From an uncultured beta proteobacterium (GTDB lineage Bacteria > Pseudomonadota > Gammaproteobacteria > Burkholderiales > Rhodocyclaceae): a stretch of 7,169 nt of DNA. This document shows, piece by piece, positions 1-6,883 of the stretch. Under the pieces are notes generated by a model that was not told where the DNA came from, did not search any database, and was given only the letters and a program-made list of their open reading frames with translations. The stretch covers positions 1 to 7,169 of the forward strand of contig CAIXAY010000404.1 of assembly GCA_903917505.1 (NCBI GenBank), given 5' to 3'. A program made the position numbers and the translations under genes. Every line of letters starts with the position of its first letter. The first letter of the stretch is position 1.

Positions 1-225
1 CAAAGCACCCTCGTCCAGTTAAATGGAATATTTGCCCTGATCGAACAGATGCAGGCCGTCGACACCACTGGCATCGAGCCGATGGCGCACGCCCAGGATC
101 TTGCGCAGCGGCTGCGCACCGACCGGGTCACCGAAGTCAACACGCTCGACCAGCGCGCGGCTTTCCAGGCCGTCGCGCCGGAAACCGAAGCCGGCCTGTA
201 TCTCGTGCCGAAGGTGATCGAATGA
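1..225 (+). CDS. gatC: GatC, Asp/Glu-tRNA amidotransferase subunit C (3' part)
   Basis: The gene is cut by the left edge. Frame 1 is open from the first base to a TGA at 223-225 and gives 74 residues. GatC is usually about 95 residues, so roughly the first 20 are missing. GatC is the small subunit that wraps around GatA and GatB and stabilises the cytoplasmic GatCAB complex. The family's C-terminal half is recognisable: [12 protein letters not shown], then a GIEPMAHA segment (residues 25-32), an R-x-D-x-VTE stretch, and the closing [16 protein letters not shown]. The end of the gene carries AAGGTG at 211-216, a good ribosome binding site for gatA, whose ATG overlaps the gatC stop as ATGA. The promoter must lie outside the window. 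Confidence 0.95.
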   Translation, partial: QSTLVQLNGIFALIEQMQAVDTTGIEPMAHAQDLAQRLRTDRVTEVNTLDQRAAFQAVAPETEAGLYLVPKVIE

Positions 226-1697
226 TAGAGCGCAGCCTCACAGCACTTGCCCAGGCCCTGGCCAGCAAAGAGATTTCGAGCGTCGAGCTGACCCGGCTTT
301 ATCTTGAGCGCATCGCCCGCCACAACCCGGCGCTCAACGCCTTCATCACCGTGGACGCCGAACGAAGCCTGGCGCAGGCGCGCGCCGCCGACGCGCACCG
401 CGCCGCCGGCGGACCGCTGTGCGGCATCCCGCTGGCGCAGAAGGACATCTTCTGCAGCAAGGGCTGGCTGACCACCTGCGCCTCGAAGATGCTCGCCAAC
501 TTCGTCAGCCCTTATGATGCCGGTGTCATCGAACGCTGCAATGCCGCTGGCGCGGTCATCGTCGGCAAGACGAACATGGACGAATTCGCCATGGGTTCGT
601 CGAGCGAGACTTCGCACTTCGGACCGGTCAGGAACCCCTGGGACACCAGCCGCGTTCCCGGCGGCTCTTCCGGCGGATCGGCGGCCGCGGTCGCCGCGCG
701 CCTGGCGCCGGCGGCAACCGGCACCGATACCGGCGGCTCGATACGCCAGCCGGCGGCGCTGTGCAATCTCACGGGCATCAAGCCGACCTACGGCGTCGTG
801 TCGCGCTACGGCATGATCGCCTATGCCAGCTCGCTCGACCAGGGCGGGCCGATGGCGCGCTCGGCCGAGGATTGCGCGCTGCTGCTCAACACGATGGCCG
901 GTTTCGACACGCGCGATTCGACGAGCCTCGATCGCGATGCCGAAGACTACGGCCGCGAATTGCGCGTCGCCACCGGCGACAAGCCGCTCGCGGGACTCAA
1001 GATCGGCCTGCCGAAAGAGTTCTTCGGGGACGAGGAAAAGTCCGGCTGCAGCGCCGAGGTCATGCGCCTCGTCGAAGCGGCGATCGGCGAATACCACAAG
1101 CTCGGCGCGCAGACGGTGGACATCAGCCTGCCGAACATGGGGCTCTCGGTGCCGGCCTACTACGTCATCGCGCCGGCCGAGGCCAGTTCCAACCTGTCGC
1201 GCTTCGACGGCGTGCGCTACGGCTACCGCGCGCCCGAGTACGGCGACCTCGACGACATGTACGCCAAGAGCCGTGCCCAGGGTTTCGGCGCGGAGGTGAA
1301 AAGGCGCATCCTGATCGGCACCTATGTGCTTTCGCACGGCTATTACGACGCTTATTACCTGAAGGCGCAACGCATACGCCGGCTGATCGCCAACGATTTC
1401 GTCGCGGCCTTCAAACAGTGCGACGTGATCATGGGGCCGACCAGCCCGAGCAGTGCGTTCAAGATCGGCGAAAAAATATCCGATCCGGTGCAGATGTACC
1501 TCTCCGACATCTATACGATCGCCGTGAACCTTGCCGGACTGCCGGGCATGTCGATTCCCTGCGGCTTCGCGGCCGAGCTGCCCGCCGGTTTGCAATTGAT
1601 CGGCGATTATTTTGCCGAGGCGCGCTTGCTCAATATCGCGCACCGCTACCAGCAGGCGACCGACTGGCATTTGCGCTGCCCGGCCGGGTTCGCTTGA
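222..1697 (+). CDS. gatA: GatA, Asp-tRNA(Asn)/Glu-tRNA(Gln) amidotransferase subunit A
   Basis: This 491-residue protein has the full family length. GatA is the glutaminase of GatCAB: it releases ammonia from glutamine and passes it to GatB, where the misacylated tRNA is amidated. It belongs to the amidase-signature family. The Lys-cisSer-Ser triad is present as K74 (in [10 protein letters not shown]), S149 (in PGGSSGGS) and S173 (in [11 protein letters not shown]). The spacings of 75 and 24 residues match those I recall for the Staphylococcus aureus enzyme. The KPTYG segment follows at about 187-191. The ATG at 222 is chosen because AAGGTG lies 5 bases upstream and the start overlaps the gatC stop (ATGA), which suggests translational coupling. 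The sequence cannot tell whether the cell uses the complex for Asn-tRNA, Gln-tRNA or both. Confidence 0.98.
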   Translation: MIERSLTALAQALASKEISSVELTRLYLERIARHNPALNAFITVDAERSLAQARAADAHRAAGGPLCGIPLAQKDIFCSKGWLTTCASKMLANFVSPYDAGVIERCNAAGAVIVGKTNMDEFAMGSSSETSHFGPVRNPWDTSRVPGGSSGGSAAAVAARLAPAATGTDTGGSIRQPAALCNLTGIKPTYGVVSRYGMIAYASSLDQGGPMARSAEDCALLLNTMAGFDTRDSTSLDRDAEDYGRELRVATGDKPLAGLKIGLPKEFFGDEEKSGCSAEVMRLVEAAIGEYHKLGAQTVDISLPNMGLSVPAYYVIAPAEASSNLSRFDGVRYGYRAPEYGDLDDMYAKSRAQGFGAEVKRRILIGTYVLSHGYYDAYYLKAQRIRRLIANDFVAAFKQCDVIMGPTSPSSAFKIGEKISDPVQMYLSDIYTIAVNLAGLPGMSIPCGFAAELPAGLQLIGDYFAEARLLNIAHRYQQATDWHLRCPAGFA

Positions 1698-2242
1698 AGC
1701 CTTTGACCCAAGGGCTTTACGCCGCGGCGCTGGCTTTGCTGCTGGGCGCCTGCACCACCCCCGCGCCACCGCCCGAGCCGGCTCCAGTTCCGGCCCCGGT
1801 CGAAGCGGCGGCGCCGGTCGTCCGGGAAGCGCCGGCAGCAGTGATAAAATCGCAACCGCTCAAATATCTCTTGGGCCGCAACCTGAAAGCGATGCCGGAC
1901 AAGGCACTCGAGATACGTGCCAAGTGCAGCTTCCGCGATGTCGCCGGCGGACGCGGGACGATGGATTTGCAGGTGACGGAAGCCGAGGTCAAGCGCTTCT
2001 TCGCCGAAGTGAATATCCCGAAACAGGGCATGTGCCGTTTTGAACTAAAGAATTTTCAGCAGACCGCGAGGCTGCCGATTGTCGTCCTTTCCGATGCCAC
2101 CAGCGATTGCGTGGTGCGCATGTGGGAGCAGGAAAAAGGCGTCACGGTGGCCTTCAACAGTTGTCAGGCGCAATGCGCCGGCGACGCTTTCAGTTATCTC
2201 TGGCCTATCCTGGTCGACACCCGGAACGGCCGCTGTTCTTGA
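1694..2242 (+). CDS. Predicted lipoprotein of unknown function in the gatCAB operon
   Basis: A 182-residue protein with no function I recognise. The TTG at 1694 overlaps the gatA stop (TTGA). It is preferred because it gives a short basic start (MKPLTQG), a hydrophobic stretch (about residues 8-17) and a lipobox L17-G-A-C20, as for cleavage by signal peptidase II. No Shine-Dalgarno sequence is visible, so translation may depend on coupling to gatA. Residues 21-48 are a Pro/Ala/Val-rich linker, as in envelope-tethered proteins. The remainder is a compact domain with six cysteines (78, 114, 139, 157, 161, 181), an even number compatible with periplasmic disulfides, and a conserved-looking end containing YLWPILVD. 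The residue after Cys20 is Thr, not Asp, which favours the outer membrane by the enterobacterial +2 rule. The gatB ATG follows 12 bases after the stop. The frame is also open upstream inside gatA, but that part is a high-GC shadow. Confidence 0.85.
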   Translation: MKPLTQGLYAAALALLLGACTTPAPPPEPAPVPAPVEAAAPVVREAPAAVIKSQPLKYLLGRNLKAMPDKALEIRAKCSFRDVAGGRGTMDLQVTEAEVKRFFAEVNIPKQGMCRFELKNFQQTARLPIVVLSDATSDCVVRMWEQEKGVTVAFNSCQAQCAGDAFSYLWPILVDTRNGRCS

Positions 2243-2254
2243 CGAGTGAGCGCA

Positions 2255-3736
2255 ATGAAACAATGGGAAGTGGTGATCGGCATCGAGACGCACGCGCAGC
2301 TTTTGACGCGGTCGAAAATATTTTCCGGCAGTTCGACGGCGTTCGGCGCCGAACCGAACATCCAGGCCAATGCCGTCGATATCGCGCTGCCCGGCGTTCT
2401 GCCGGTGCTCAACCGGGGCGCAGTCGAATGCGCGATCCGCTTCGGCCTGGCAGTCGATGGAGAAATTGCGGCCAGGTCCGTTTTTGCGCGCAAGAATTAC
2501 TTCTACCCCGACCTGCCGAAAGGCTATCAGATCAGCCAGTACGAGTTGCCGGTGGTCGTTGGCGGCAAGCTCCGCATTCAAACCGGCCAGGGCGACAGCT
2601 TGCGCGAAAAGACCATCCAGCTGACGCGCGCCCACCTCGAGGAAGATGCCGGCAAATCGCTGCACGAGGACTTTGAGGGCAAATCGGGAATCGACCTCAA
2701 CCGCGCCGGCACGCCGTTGCTCGAAATCGTCAGCGAACCCGACATGCGCTCCGCCGCCGAAGCGGTCGCCTATGCCAAGGCCCTGCACGCGCTGGTGCGC
2801 TGGATCGGCATCTGCGACGGCAATATGCAGGAAGGCTCTTTCCGCTGCGACGCCAACGTCTCGGTGCGCCCGCTCGGGCAAAAGGAATTGGGCACGCGCC
2901 GCGAAATCAAGAACCTCAATTCGTTCCGCTTCATGCAGCAGGCCATCGACTTCGAGGTGCAATGGCAGATCGCCGAAATCGAGGACGGCCGGGCGATCGC
3001 GCAGGCGACCGTGCTCTTCGATCCGCAGGCTGGAGCGGCCGGCGAAACGCGCGCCATGCGCTCGAAGGAAGACGCGCACGATTACCGCTACTTCCCGGAT
3101 CCCGACCTGTTGCCGCTGATCATCAGCCGCGAGTGGGTCGCGCAGGCGCGGGCGGACATGCCCGAACTGCCGGTCGCCCGGCGCGACCGTTTCGTCGCGC
3201 AATACGGGCTCTCCGTTTACGACGCGACGACACTGACGTCTTCGTACGAAGTTGCCAACTACTATGAGGCGGCAGTCGCCGCCGGCCAGGCCGCGGGCGC
3301 GTCCGCCGCCGCGTTCGCCAAGCTCTGCGCCAACTGGGTCTCGGTTGACCTGGCGGCGCGGTTGAACAAGGAAGGCGAGGAAATCGGCGCGTCGCCCGTG
3401 TCGGCGGCGCAACTCGGCGGCCTCGTCGCGCGCGTCGCCGACCAGACCATCTCGAACAGCATCGCCAAGAAAGTGTTTGACGCCTTGTGGAGCAAGACCG
3501 GAAAATCGGCCGACGAGATCATCGCCAAACAGGGCCTGCAGCAGATCACCGACAGCGCGGCCATCGAGCCCTTGATCGACGCGGTACTGGCCGCCAATGC
3601 GGCGATGGTCGCCGAATTCAAGGCGGGCAAGGAAAAGGCGTTCAACGCGCTGGTCGGGCAGGCGATGAAAGCGACCAAGGGCAAGGCCAACCCGCAGCAA
3701 CTCAATGAATTGCTGCGCAAGAAACTCGCGCAATAA
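2255..3736 (+). CDS. gatB: GatB, Asp-tRNA(Asn)/Glu-tRNA(Gln) amidotransferase subunit B
   Basis: A 493-residue protein of normal GatB length. GatB binds the misacylated tRNA, activates the side-chain carboxylate with ATP and transfers ammonia delivered from GatA. Family motifs in order are GIETHAQL (9-16), [16 protein letters not shown] (82-97), HLEEDAGK (127-134), [17 protein letters not shown] (147-163), [15 protein letters not shown] (192-206), [10 protein letters not shown] (217-226) and a [15 protein letters not shown] block (270-284). A helical, YqeY-like tail closes the protein with [15 protein letters not shown]. The start is set at the ATG, giving [13 protein letters not shown] as is usual. 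A GTG nine bases upstream (2246) is possible and would add three residues. GAG/TGAG at 2244-2250 may be a weak ribosome binding site. The gene is separated from gatA by the lipoprotein gene, and ends 26 bases from a convergent gene. Confidence 0.97.
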   Translation: MKQWEVVIGIETHAQLLTRSKIFSGSSTAFGAEPNIQANAVDIALPGVLPVLNRGAVECAIRFGLAVDGEIAARSVFARKNYFYPDLPKGYQISQYELPVVVGGKLRIQTGQGDSLREKTIQLTRAHLEEDAGKSLHEDFEGKSGIDLNRAGTPLLEIVSEPDMRSAAEAVAYAKALHALVRWIGICDGNMQEGSFRCDANVSVRPLGQKELGTRREIKNLNSFRFMQQAIDFEVQWQIAEIEDGRAIAQATVLFDPQAGAAGETRAMRSKEDAHDYRYFPDPDLLPLIISREWVAQARADMPELPVARRDRFVAQYGLSVYDATTLTSSYEVANYYEAAVAAGQAAGASAAAFAKLCANWVSVDLAARLNKEGEEIGASPVSAAQLGGLVARVADQTISNSIAKKVFDALWSKTGKSADEIIAKQGLQQITDSAAIEPLIDAVLAANAAMVAEFKAGKEKAFNALVGQAMKATKGKANPQQLNELLRKKLAQ

Positions 3737-3762
3737 ACGCTGCCCGGGCGCTGCCGACGGCT

Positions 3763-4422
3763 TCAGCGCACGACGGTGCGCTGCGCGATGTCGCGATAGC
3801 GCCGTCTATCCTCGTCGTACTTGATTTTGATCGCCTCGAGATCCTTGTTCCTGGACTCGATCAGACGTTCCTGCGCCGCGACCTCGTAGTCGGCGTCGCG
3901 CAAGCCTTTCTGCACGTCGGGCGGCAGCGTCTTGTTCTTGTAGAATTCGGCTTCGTTTTCGAAACTCTTGCGCCGAACGCGAATTTCCTCGATGGTGGCC
4001 TGCGCCGTCTTGATCGATTTTTGCACTTCCTCGATGGCGCGCTGGCGCATCAATTCGATGTCCTTCTCGCTGCTGTAAGTATTGAGCAGCGCCTGATCCT
4101 TGCGCTGCTGCTCCCTGAGCGCCGTTTCTTCGGCCTTGCGCTGGGCTTCGGCAGCGGCGCGCTGGGCTTTTTGCTCGGCGGTCAGCGGCGCTTCGACCGT
4201 GCGCAGCGTCCGTCCCGATTCGCCGATTTCGCGATAGGCGTGCCCGAGGCACTCCTGCGGCAGAATGTCGCTACAGACCTGCTTGCCGTTCGGGTCGTTG
4301 CAGCAAAAGAGCGTTCCTGCGGCGAATGCCGAACCACCATAGACGGGCAAAGGCGCCGGCAATAGTCCCGGCGCGAGCCACAGCGCCAGTGCCGCAGCGC
4401 TAAGCCGCCGCCGCAACGCCAT
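3763..4422 (-). CDS. Exported cysteine-motif and coiled-coil protein (DUF4124-like), unknown function
   Basis: A 219-residue protein with a likely Sec signal peptide: basic MALRRR, a long hydrophobic stretch (about 7-27) and a plausible signal peptidase I site at A32-F-A34. The mature start has four cysteines (C40, C41, C50, C58) in [20 protein letters not shown]. The Asp-x-x-Gly...SD pattern recalls the small DUF4124 domain of proteobacterial envelope proteins; that match is tentative. Residues about 81-215 are highly charged and rich in Glu, Lys, Arg, Gln and Ala, predicting a long coiled coil. The ATG start lies 23 bases inside the end of pyrE in another frame, so the genes are probably co-transcribed and translationally coupled. 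A GGAG exists next to the ATG but is too close to be a normal ribosome binding site. The likely location is the periplasm; the role is unknown. Confidence 0.85.
   Translation of the reverse strand: MALRRRLSAAALALWLAPGLLPAPLPVYGGSAFAAGTLFCCNDPNGKQVCSDILPQECLGHAYREIGESGRTLRTVEAPLTAEQKAQRAAAEAQRKAEETALREQQRKDQALLNTYSSEKDIELMRQRAIEEVQKSIKTAQATIEEIRVRRKSFENEAEFYKNKTLPPDVQKGLRDADYEVAAQERLIESRNKDLEAIKIKYDEDRRRYRDIAQRTVVR
3764..3795. terminator. Possible hairpins at the convergent gene junction
   Basis: CAGCGCAC (3764-3771) and GTGCGCTG (3776-3783) form a perfect 8-bp inverted repeat around a 4-base loop. A second, smaller repeat CGCGA-TG-TCGCG follows at 3784-3795. They lie just past gatB and over the last codons and stop of the opposing coiled-coil gene, so they could slow or end transcription from either side. 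No T-run follows on either strand, so this is not a textbook intrinsic terminator. Because the repeats also encode protein on the minus strand, they could be a coincidence of GC-rich codons. Confidence 0.3.
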
Positions 4423-5047
4423 ACTCCAGCCGATAACGCGCCACGGCCGACTCGTACTTCTTGACGTTCGGGCTCTCGCTGATATAGATCATCAAATCTT
4501 CGAGCGTCGCCGCGGCGACCACCGGGATTCCATAGTCGCGTTCGACCTCCTGCACCGCCGACAATTCACCGCTGCCGCGCTCCATGCGGTCGAGCGCGAT
4601 GACCACGCCACAGGGCGTCGCCCCCGCGGCGCGAATGGACTCGACCGATTCGCGCACCGAGGTGCCGGCCGAAATGACGTCGTCGATGATCAGCACGCGC
4701 CCGGCCAGCGGCGCGCCGATGATGTTGCCGCCCTCGCCGTGATCCTTGGCTTCCTTGCGATTGAACGAGTAGGGCACGTTGCGCCCGGCCTGGGCCAGCG
4801 CCAGCGCGCTCACGGCAACCAGCGGGATGCCCTTGTAGGCCGGACCGAACAGCGCGTCGAACGCGATGCCGCTCTCGAGAATCGCCTTGGCGTAGAATCG
4901 CGACAGCCGATCGAGCGCCGATCCGTCGTTGAACAGGCCGGCGTTGAAGAAATAGGGCGACAAGCGTCCGGCCTTGGTCTTGAATTCACCAAAGCGCAGA
5001 ACGTTTTGTTGCACGGCAAACTCGATGAATTCCTGACGAAAGTCCAT
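4400..5047 (-). CDS. pyrE: Orotate phosphoribosyltransferase
   Basis: A 215-residue cytoplasmic enzyme (E. coli PyrE is about 213). It joins orotate to PRPP to make orotidine 5'-phosphate, the fifth step of de novo pyrimidine synthesis. Key segments are [10 protein letters not shown] with K25, SPYFFNAG (30-37), YKGIP with K72, the catalytic loop [11 protein letters not shown] (97-107, with R97, K98, K101 and H103) and the PRPP-binding motif [13 protein letters not shown] (118-130, with D122 and D123). The ATG at 5047 is chosen because [11 protein letters not shown] is the usual family start. A TTG six codons upstream (5065) would add MQKNSR, which lies in the A-rich intergenic tract and is unlikely. 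No clear Shine-Dalgarno sequence is seen. The gene is divergent from xthA, with 48 bases between them, and overlaps the downstream coiled-coil gene by 23 bases. Confidence 0.96.
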   Translation of the reverse strand: MDFRQEFIEFAVQQNVLRFGEFKTKAGRLSPYFFNAGLFNDGSALDRLSRFYAKAILESGIAFDALFGPAYKGIPLVAVSALALAQAGRNVPYSFNRKEAKDHGEGGNIIGAPLAGRVLIIDDVISAGTSVRESVESIRAAGATPCGVVIALDRMERGSGELSAVQEVERDYGIPVVAAATLEDLMIYISESPNVKKYESAVARYRLEYGVAAAA

Positions 5048-5095
5048 ACGACTATTTTTTTGCAACCAGGCAAAGCCAAACAGGCAGAAACATCT
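5048..5095. promoter_or_regulatory. Divergent intergenic region between pyrE and xthA
   Basis: These 48 bases separate the two divergent starts. At least part of each promoter, or the whole 5' leaders, must lie here or in the neighbouring coding ends. The stretch is less GC-rich than its surroundings. It has a run of seven T (5055-5061, A on the pyrE strand) and two copies of CAGGCA (5067-5072 and 5081-5086) 14 bases apart. I could not assign convincing -35 and -10 boxes for either gene. Confidence 0.4.
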
Positions 5096-5908
5096 ATGTT
5101 ACGCATCATTACGCTAAATCTCAACGGCATTCGTTCGGCATGGAGCAAGGGCGTTTTGCCCTGGGTCGCGGCGCAGAGCCCGGACGTCGTCTGCCTGCAG
5201 GAATTGAAAGCCCAGGACGCCGACCTCACCGACGAAATGAAAGCGCCGGCCGGACTGCACGCCTATTATCACTGCGCCGAAAAGAAAGGCTACAGCGGCG
5301 TTGGGCTATGGTGCAGGCAGGCGCCCGATGCCGTTGTCGAAGGCACCGGCAACGCGGAATTCGACGCTGAAGGCCGCTATCTGCGCGCCGATTTCGGATC
5401 TCTTTCGGTGATCTCGCTGTACCTGCCCTCGGGTTCGAGTTCGCCCGAGCGCCAGGCGGCGAAGTTCCGCTTCATGGAGATCTTCTATCCGCTGCTCGTC
5501 GAACTTGCCCAACTCGGCCGCGATGTGGTGGTCTGCGGCGACTGGAATATCGCGCACCAGGAAATCGACCTCAAGAACTGGAAAGGCAACCGCAAGAACT
5601 CGGGATTTTTGCCCGAGGAGCGCGCCTGGGTGAGCCGCGTGCTCACTGAGGGCGGCTGGTGCGACGTCTATCGCCGGCTGCATCCGCAGAGCACCGACGA
5701 ATGCTACACGTGGTGGAGCAATCGCGGCCAGGCCTGGGCCAAGAACGTCGGCTGGCGGCTCGATTATCAGCTGGCGACTTCGGCGCTGGCCGCCACGGCG
5801 CAGGCGGTCACGGTCTACAAGGCACAGCGCTTTTCCGACCACGCCCCGCTGTCGGTCGATTACGCGTATGCGCCGCTTGCCGGACCGGCGGCGGGACGAA
5901 GCAAATAG
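5096..5908 (+). CDS. xthA: Exodeoxyribonuclease III / AP endonuclease, ExoA/APE1 type
   Basis: A 270-residue cytoplasmic nuclease of the exonuclease-endonuclease-phosphatase fold. It should incise DNA at abasic sites and trim blocked 3' ends in base excision repair. The active-site set is complete: N8 and N10 (TLNLNGIRS), E36 (CLQELK), Y109 (LYLPSG), D149 and N151 (GDWNIAH), D223 (WRLDY) and D248-H249 (SDHAPL). The central stretch [24 protein letters not shown] is split here as [10 protein letters not shown] (153-162) then [14 protein letters not shown] (163-176). It resembles ExoA/APE1 enzymes more than E. coli XthA, which has a longer insertion after its GDMNIS motif. The ATG at 5096 gives the family start [11 protein letters not shown]; only a weak AGG lies upstream. 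The last 15 residues are a Pro/Ala/Gly-rich tail. Confidence 0.96.
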   Translation: MLRIITLNLNGIRSAWSKGVLPWVAAQSPDVVCLQELKAQDADLTDEMKAPAGLHAYYHCAEKKGYSGVGLWCRQAPDAVVEGTGNAEFDAEGRYLRADFGSLSVISLYLPSGSSSPERQAAKFRFMEIFYPLLVELAQLGRDVVVCGDWNIAHQEIDLKNWKGNRKNSGFLPEERAWVSRVLTEGGWCDVYRRLHPQSTDECYTWWSNRGQAWAKNVGWRLDYQLATSALAATAQAVTVYKAQRFSDHAPLSVDYAYAPLAGPAAGRSK

Positions 5909-5930
5909 CCCAAGCTGCCGTGCCGGTCCG
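5881..5930 (+). repeat. 9-bp inverted repeat around the xthA stop
   Basis: CGGACCGGC (5881-5889) and GCCGGTCCG (5922-5930) are perfect reverse complements separated by 32 bases that contain the xthA stop codon. It could form a loose hairpin at the 3' end of the xthA message. The loop is long and no T-run follows, so I do not call it a terminator. Confidence 0.3.
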
Positions 5931-6145
5931 TTATGCCCAGGATGACAGCGCCCATCGTTTGTGCGAGTATCCAACCGGTGGGTGCCTCCAGAGCGCACCA
6001 CGCTTGCAGACCGCAATGCGTATGCCTGTTGAATTCGCACATTGATATCTGCCGATAAATTGGATAATCTGGGGACGGTGGCTCGCGCTTTCTCAGGCGC
6101 CCGGCCATTGCTTACTGCTTCTAAACTCAAACTGCGAGATCCGTC
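5909..6145. other. Non-coding region upstream of the yqjD-like gene
   Basis: These 237 bases hold no gene I can support. The part near 6020-6070 is AT-richer than its surroundings, as in a promoter region. A possible sigma70-like pair is TTGATA (6042-6047) with TAATCT (6065-6070), 17 bases apart. GATAAT (6063-6068) is closer to consensus but only 15 bases away. Both are weak. Open frames on either strand here run on from antisense or shadow frames of xthA and lack family resemblance. Confidence 0.5.
6042..6070 (+). promoter_or_regulatory. Candidate promoter for the yqjD-yqjE-yqjK-like genes
   Basis: TTGATA at 6042-6047 resembles a -35 box. GATAAT or TAATCT within 6063-6070 could serve as the -10 box, at 15 or 17 bases. 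It lies about 75 bases upstream of the first start, in the AT-richest part of the intergenic region. This is a match by eye only. The E. coli yqjD group is tied to RpoS, so a stress sigma factor is also possible. Confidence 0.25.
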
Positions 6146-6466
6146 ATGTCTGAAACCATCGAAATGTCAAACAACAGCAAAGAAAAACTCATCGCCGACA
6201 TGAAAGTCGTCGTTGCCGATGCGGAGGAAATCCTGCGTGCGACCGCCGGCATTGCCGGCGAGAAAATGGCCGACCTGCGCGAGCGCATCGGCGAGCGTTT
6301 GCGCGATGCCCGCGGGCGCATCGACGATGCCGAAGCGGTGCTCGTCGACAAGACCAAGGCGGCGGCGCGCGCCACCGACGACTTCGTCAATGAAAATCCG
6401 TGGCAGGCTGTTGGCATCGCCGCCGGCATCGGCGTCCTGCTCGGCATCGTCATCGGCCGCCGCTAG
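6146..6466 (+). CDS. DUF883 (YqjD/ElaB-type) membrane-anchored protein
   Basis: A 106-residue protein with a long charged helix (about 10-80, rich in Ala, Glu, Asp and Arg) followed by ENPWQAVG (83-90). One C-terminal membrane helix (about 87-104) ends in GRR. Glycines 90, 94, 96, 100 and 104 give the glycine-zipper look typical of DUF883. In E. coli, YqjD and ElaB are tail-anchored inner-membrane proteins that bind ribosomes in stationary phase; whether this one does is inference. GCGAG at 6134-6138, seven bases before the ATG, is a fair ribosome binding site and supports this start over the internal ATG at 6164. It leads a tight gene cluster, with the next gene 12 bases away. It is the closest counterpart of yqjD, but DUF883 has several paralogues, so no symbol is given. 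Confidence 0.92.
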   Translation: MSETIEMSNNSKEKLIADMKVVVADAEEILRATAGIAGEKMADLRERIGERLRDARGRIDDAEAVLVDKTKAAARATDDFVNENPWQAVGIAAGIGVLLGIVIGRR

Positions 6467-6478
6467 GCGCACCGCGGC

Positions 6479-6883
6479 ATGAGCGACAGCGACGAGGGCG
6501 GCGGCCTGTTCGCCGCCCTGAAGAACATCGCCGCGACCCTGCTCGCCGGCGGCAAGACGCGGCTGGAACTGCTCGGCAACGAAATCGAGGAAGAGAAGAA
6601 GCGCGCGGTTTATCTCTTTGTCATGGCGCAGGCGATGCTGTTCTGTTGCGGCGTTGGCGTGCTGCTCGCCGTCGCCCTGCTGACCGCGCTGTACTGGGAT
6701 AACCGGCTGCTGGTGCTTGGCGCGGCGACCGCATGCTTCATCGCGCTCGCAGCCTTCTTCTATGCGAAGGTTACGCAGGCAACGCAGCGGCCCGAGGGCG
6801 TTTTTGCCGCCAGCATCGCCGAACTTCAGGAAGACCTGCGCCAGCTGAAAGCGGTCCTTGGCCATGAATCCCGGCCTGAATGA
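6479..6883 (+). CDS. YqjE-type membrane protein (phage holin superfamily III-like)
   Basis: A 134-residue inner-membrane protein. It has a short soluble start and an amphipathic region LLAGGKTRLELLGNEIEEEK (21-40), which recalls the family's start. Two membrane helices follow (about 44-72 and 76-96), then a charged C-terminal helix (about 105-128). This is the layout of the YqjE family, placed by sequence in the phage holin superfamily. Nothing nearby suggests phage lysis: there is no endolysin or phage structural gene. A role in envelope stress or osmotic adaptation with its neighbours is inferred from the yqjDEK cluster of enterobacteria. The start is 12 bases after the previous stop, with no strong Shine-Dalgarno sequence. 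The end overlaps the next gene by 20 bases. Confidence 0.88.
   Translation: MSDSDEGGGLFAALKNIAATLLAGGKTRLELLGNEIEEEKKRAVYLFVMAQAMLFCCGVGVLLAVALLTALYWDNRLLVLGAATACFIALAAFFYAKVTQATQRPEGVFAASIAELQEDLRQLKAVLGHESRPE

Noticed and set aside
761..1693. Open frame upstream of and continuous with the lipoprotein gene, inside gatA
   Set aside because: The translated part is Arg-rich shadow sequence in the +1 frame of gatA. The lipoprotein signal peptide begins cleanly at the TTG at 1694, so the upstream opening is not used.
2223..2237. Small GAAC/GTTC hairpin before gatB
   Set aside because: Only four base pairs and within the lipoprotein coding end; not enough to call an attenuator.
2045..3733. A 562-codon open frame antisense to gatB
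   Set aside because: It mirrors gatB almost exactly and its composition (rich in Arg, Ala, Gly, Asp, His) is that of a reverse-frame shadow in GC-rich DNA. gatB itself has clear family motifs.
5860..6108. An 82-codon minus-strand frame across the xthA 3' end and intergenic region
   Set aside because: It has a hydrophobic-looking middle, but no family resemblance, no clear ribosome binding site, and it overlaps xthA. Too weak to call.
5306..6130. A 274-codon open frame antisense to xthA
   Set aside because: Arg- and Val-rich shadow composition, fully opposite a gene with an intact active site, and no recognisable domain.
6244..6260. 17-base palindrome CGCCGGCA-T-TGCCGGCG
   Set aside because: It lies inside the yqjD-like coding sequence and follows from its Ala/Gly codons; nothing suggests a regulatory site.
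6479..6883. Phage holin, hence possible prophage or lysis module
   Set aside because: The similarity is to the YqjE branch of the holin superfamily; the neighbours are yqjD- and yqjK-like, and there are no endolysin, integrase or phage structural genes.
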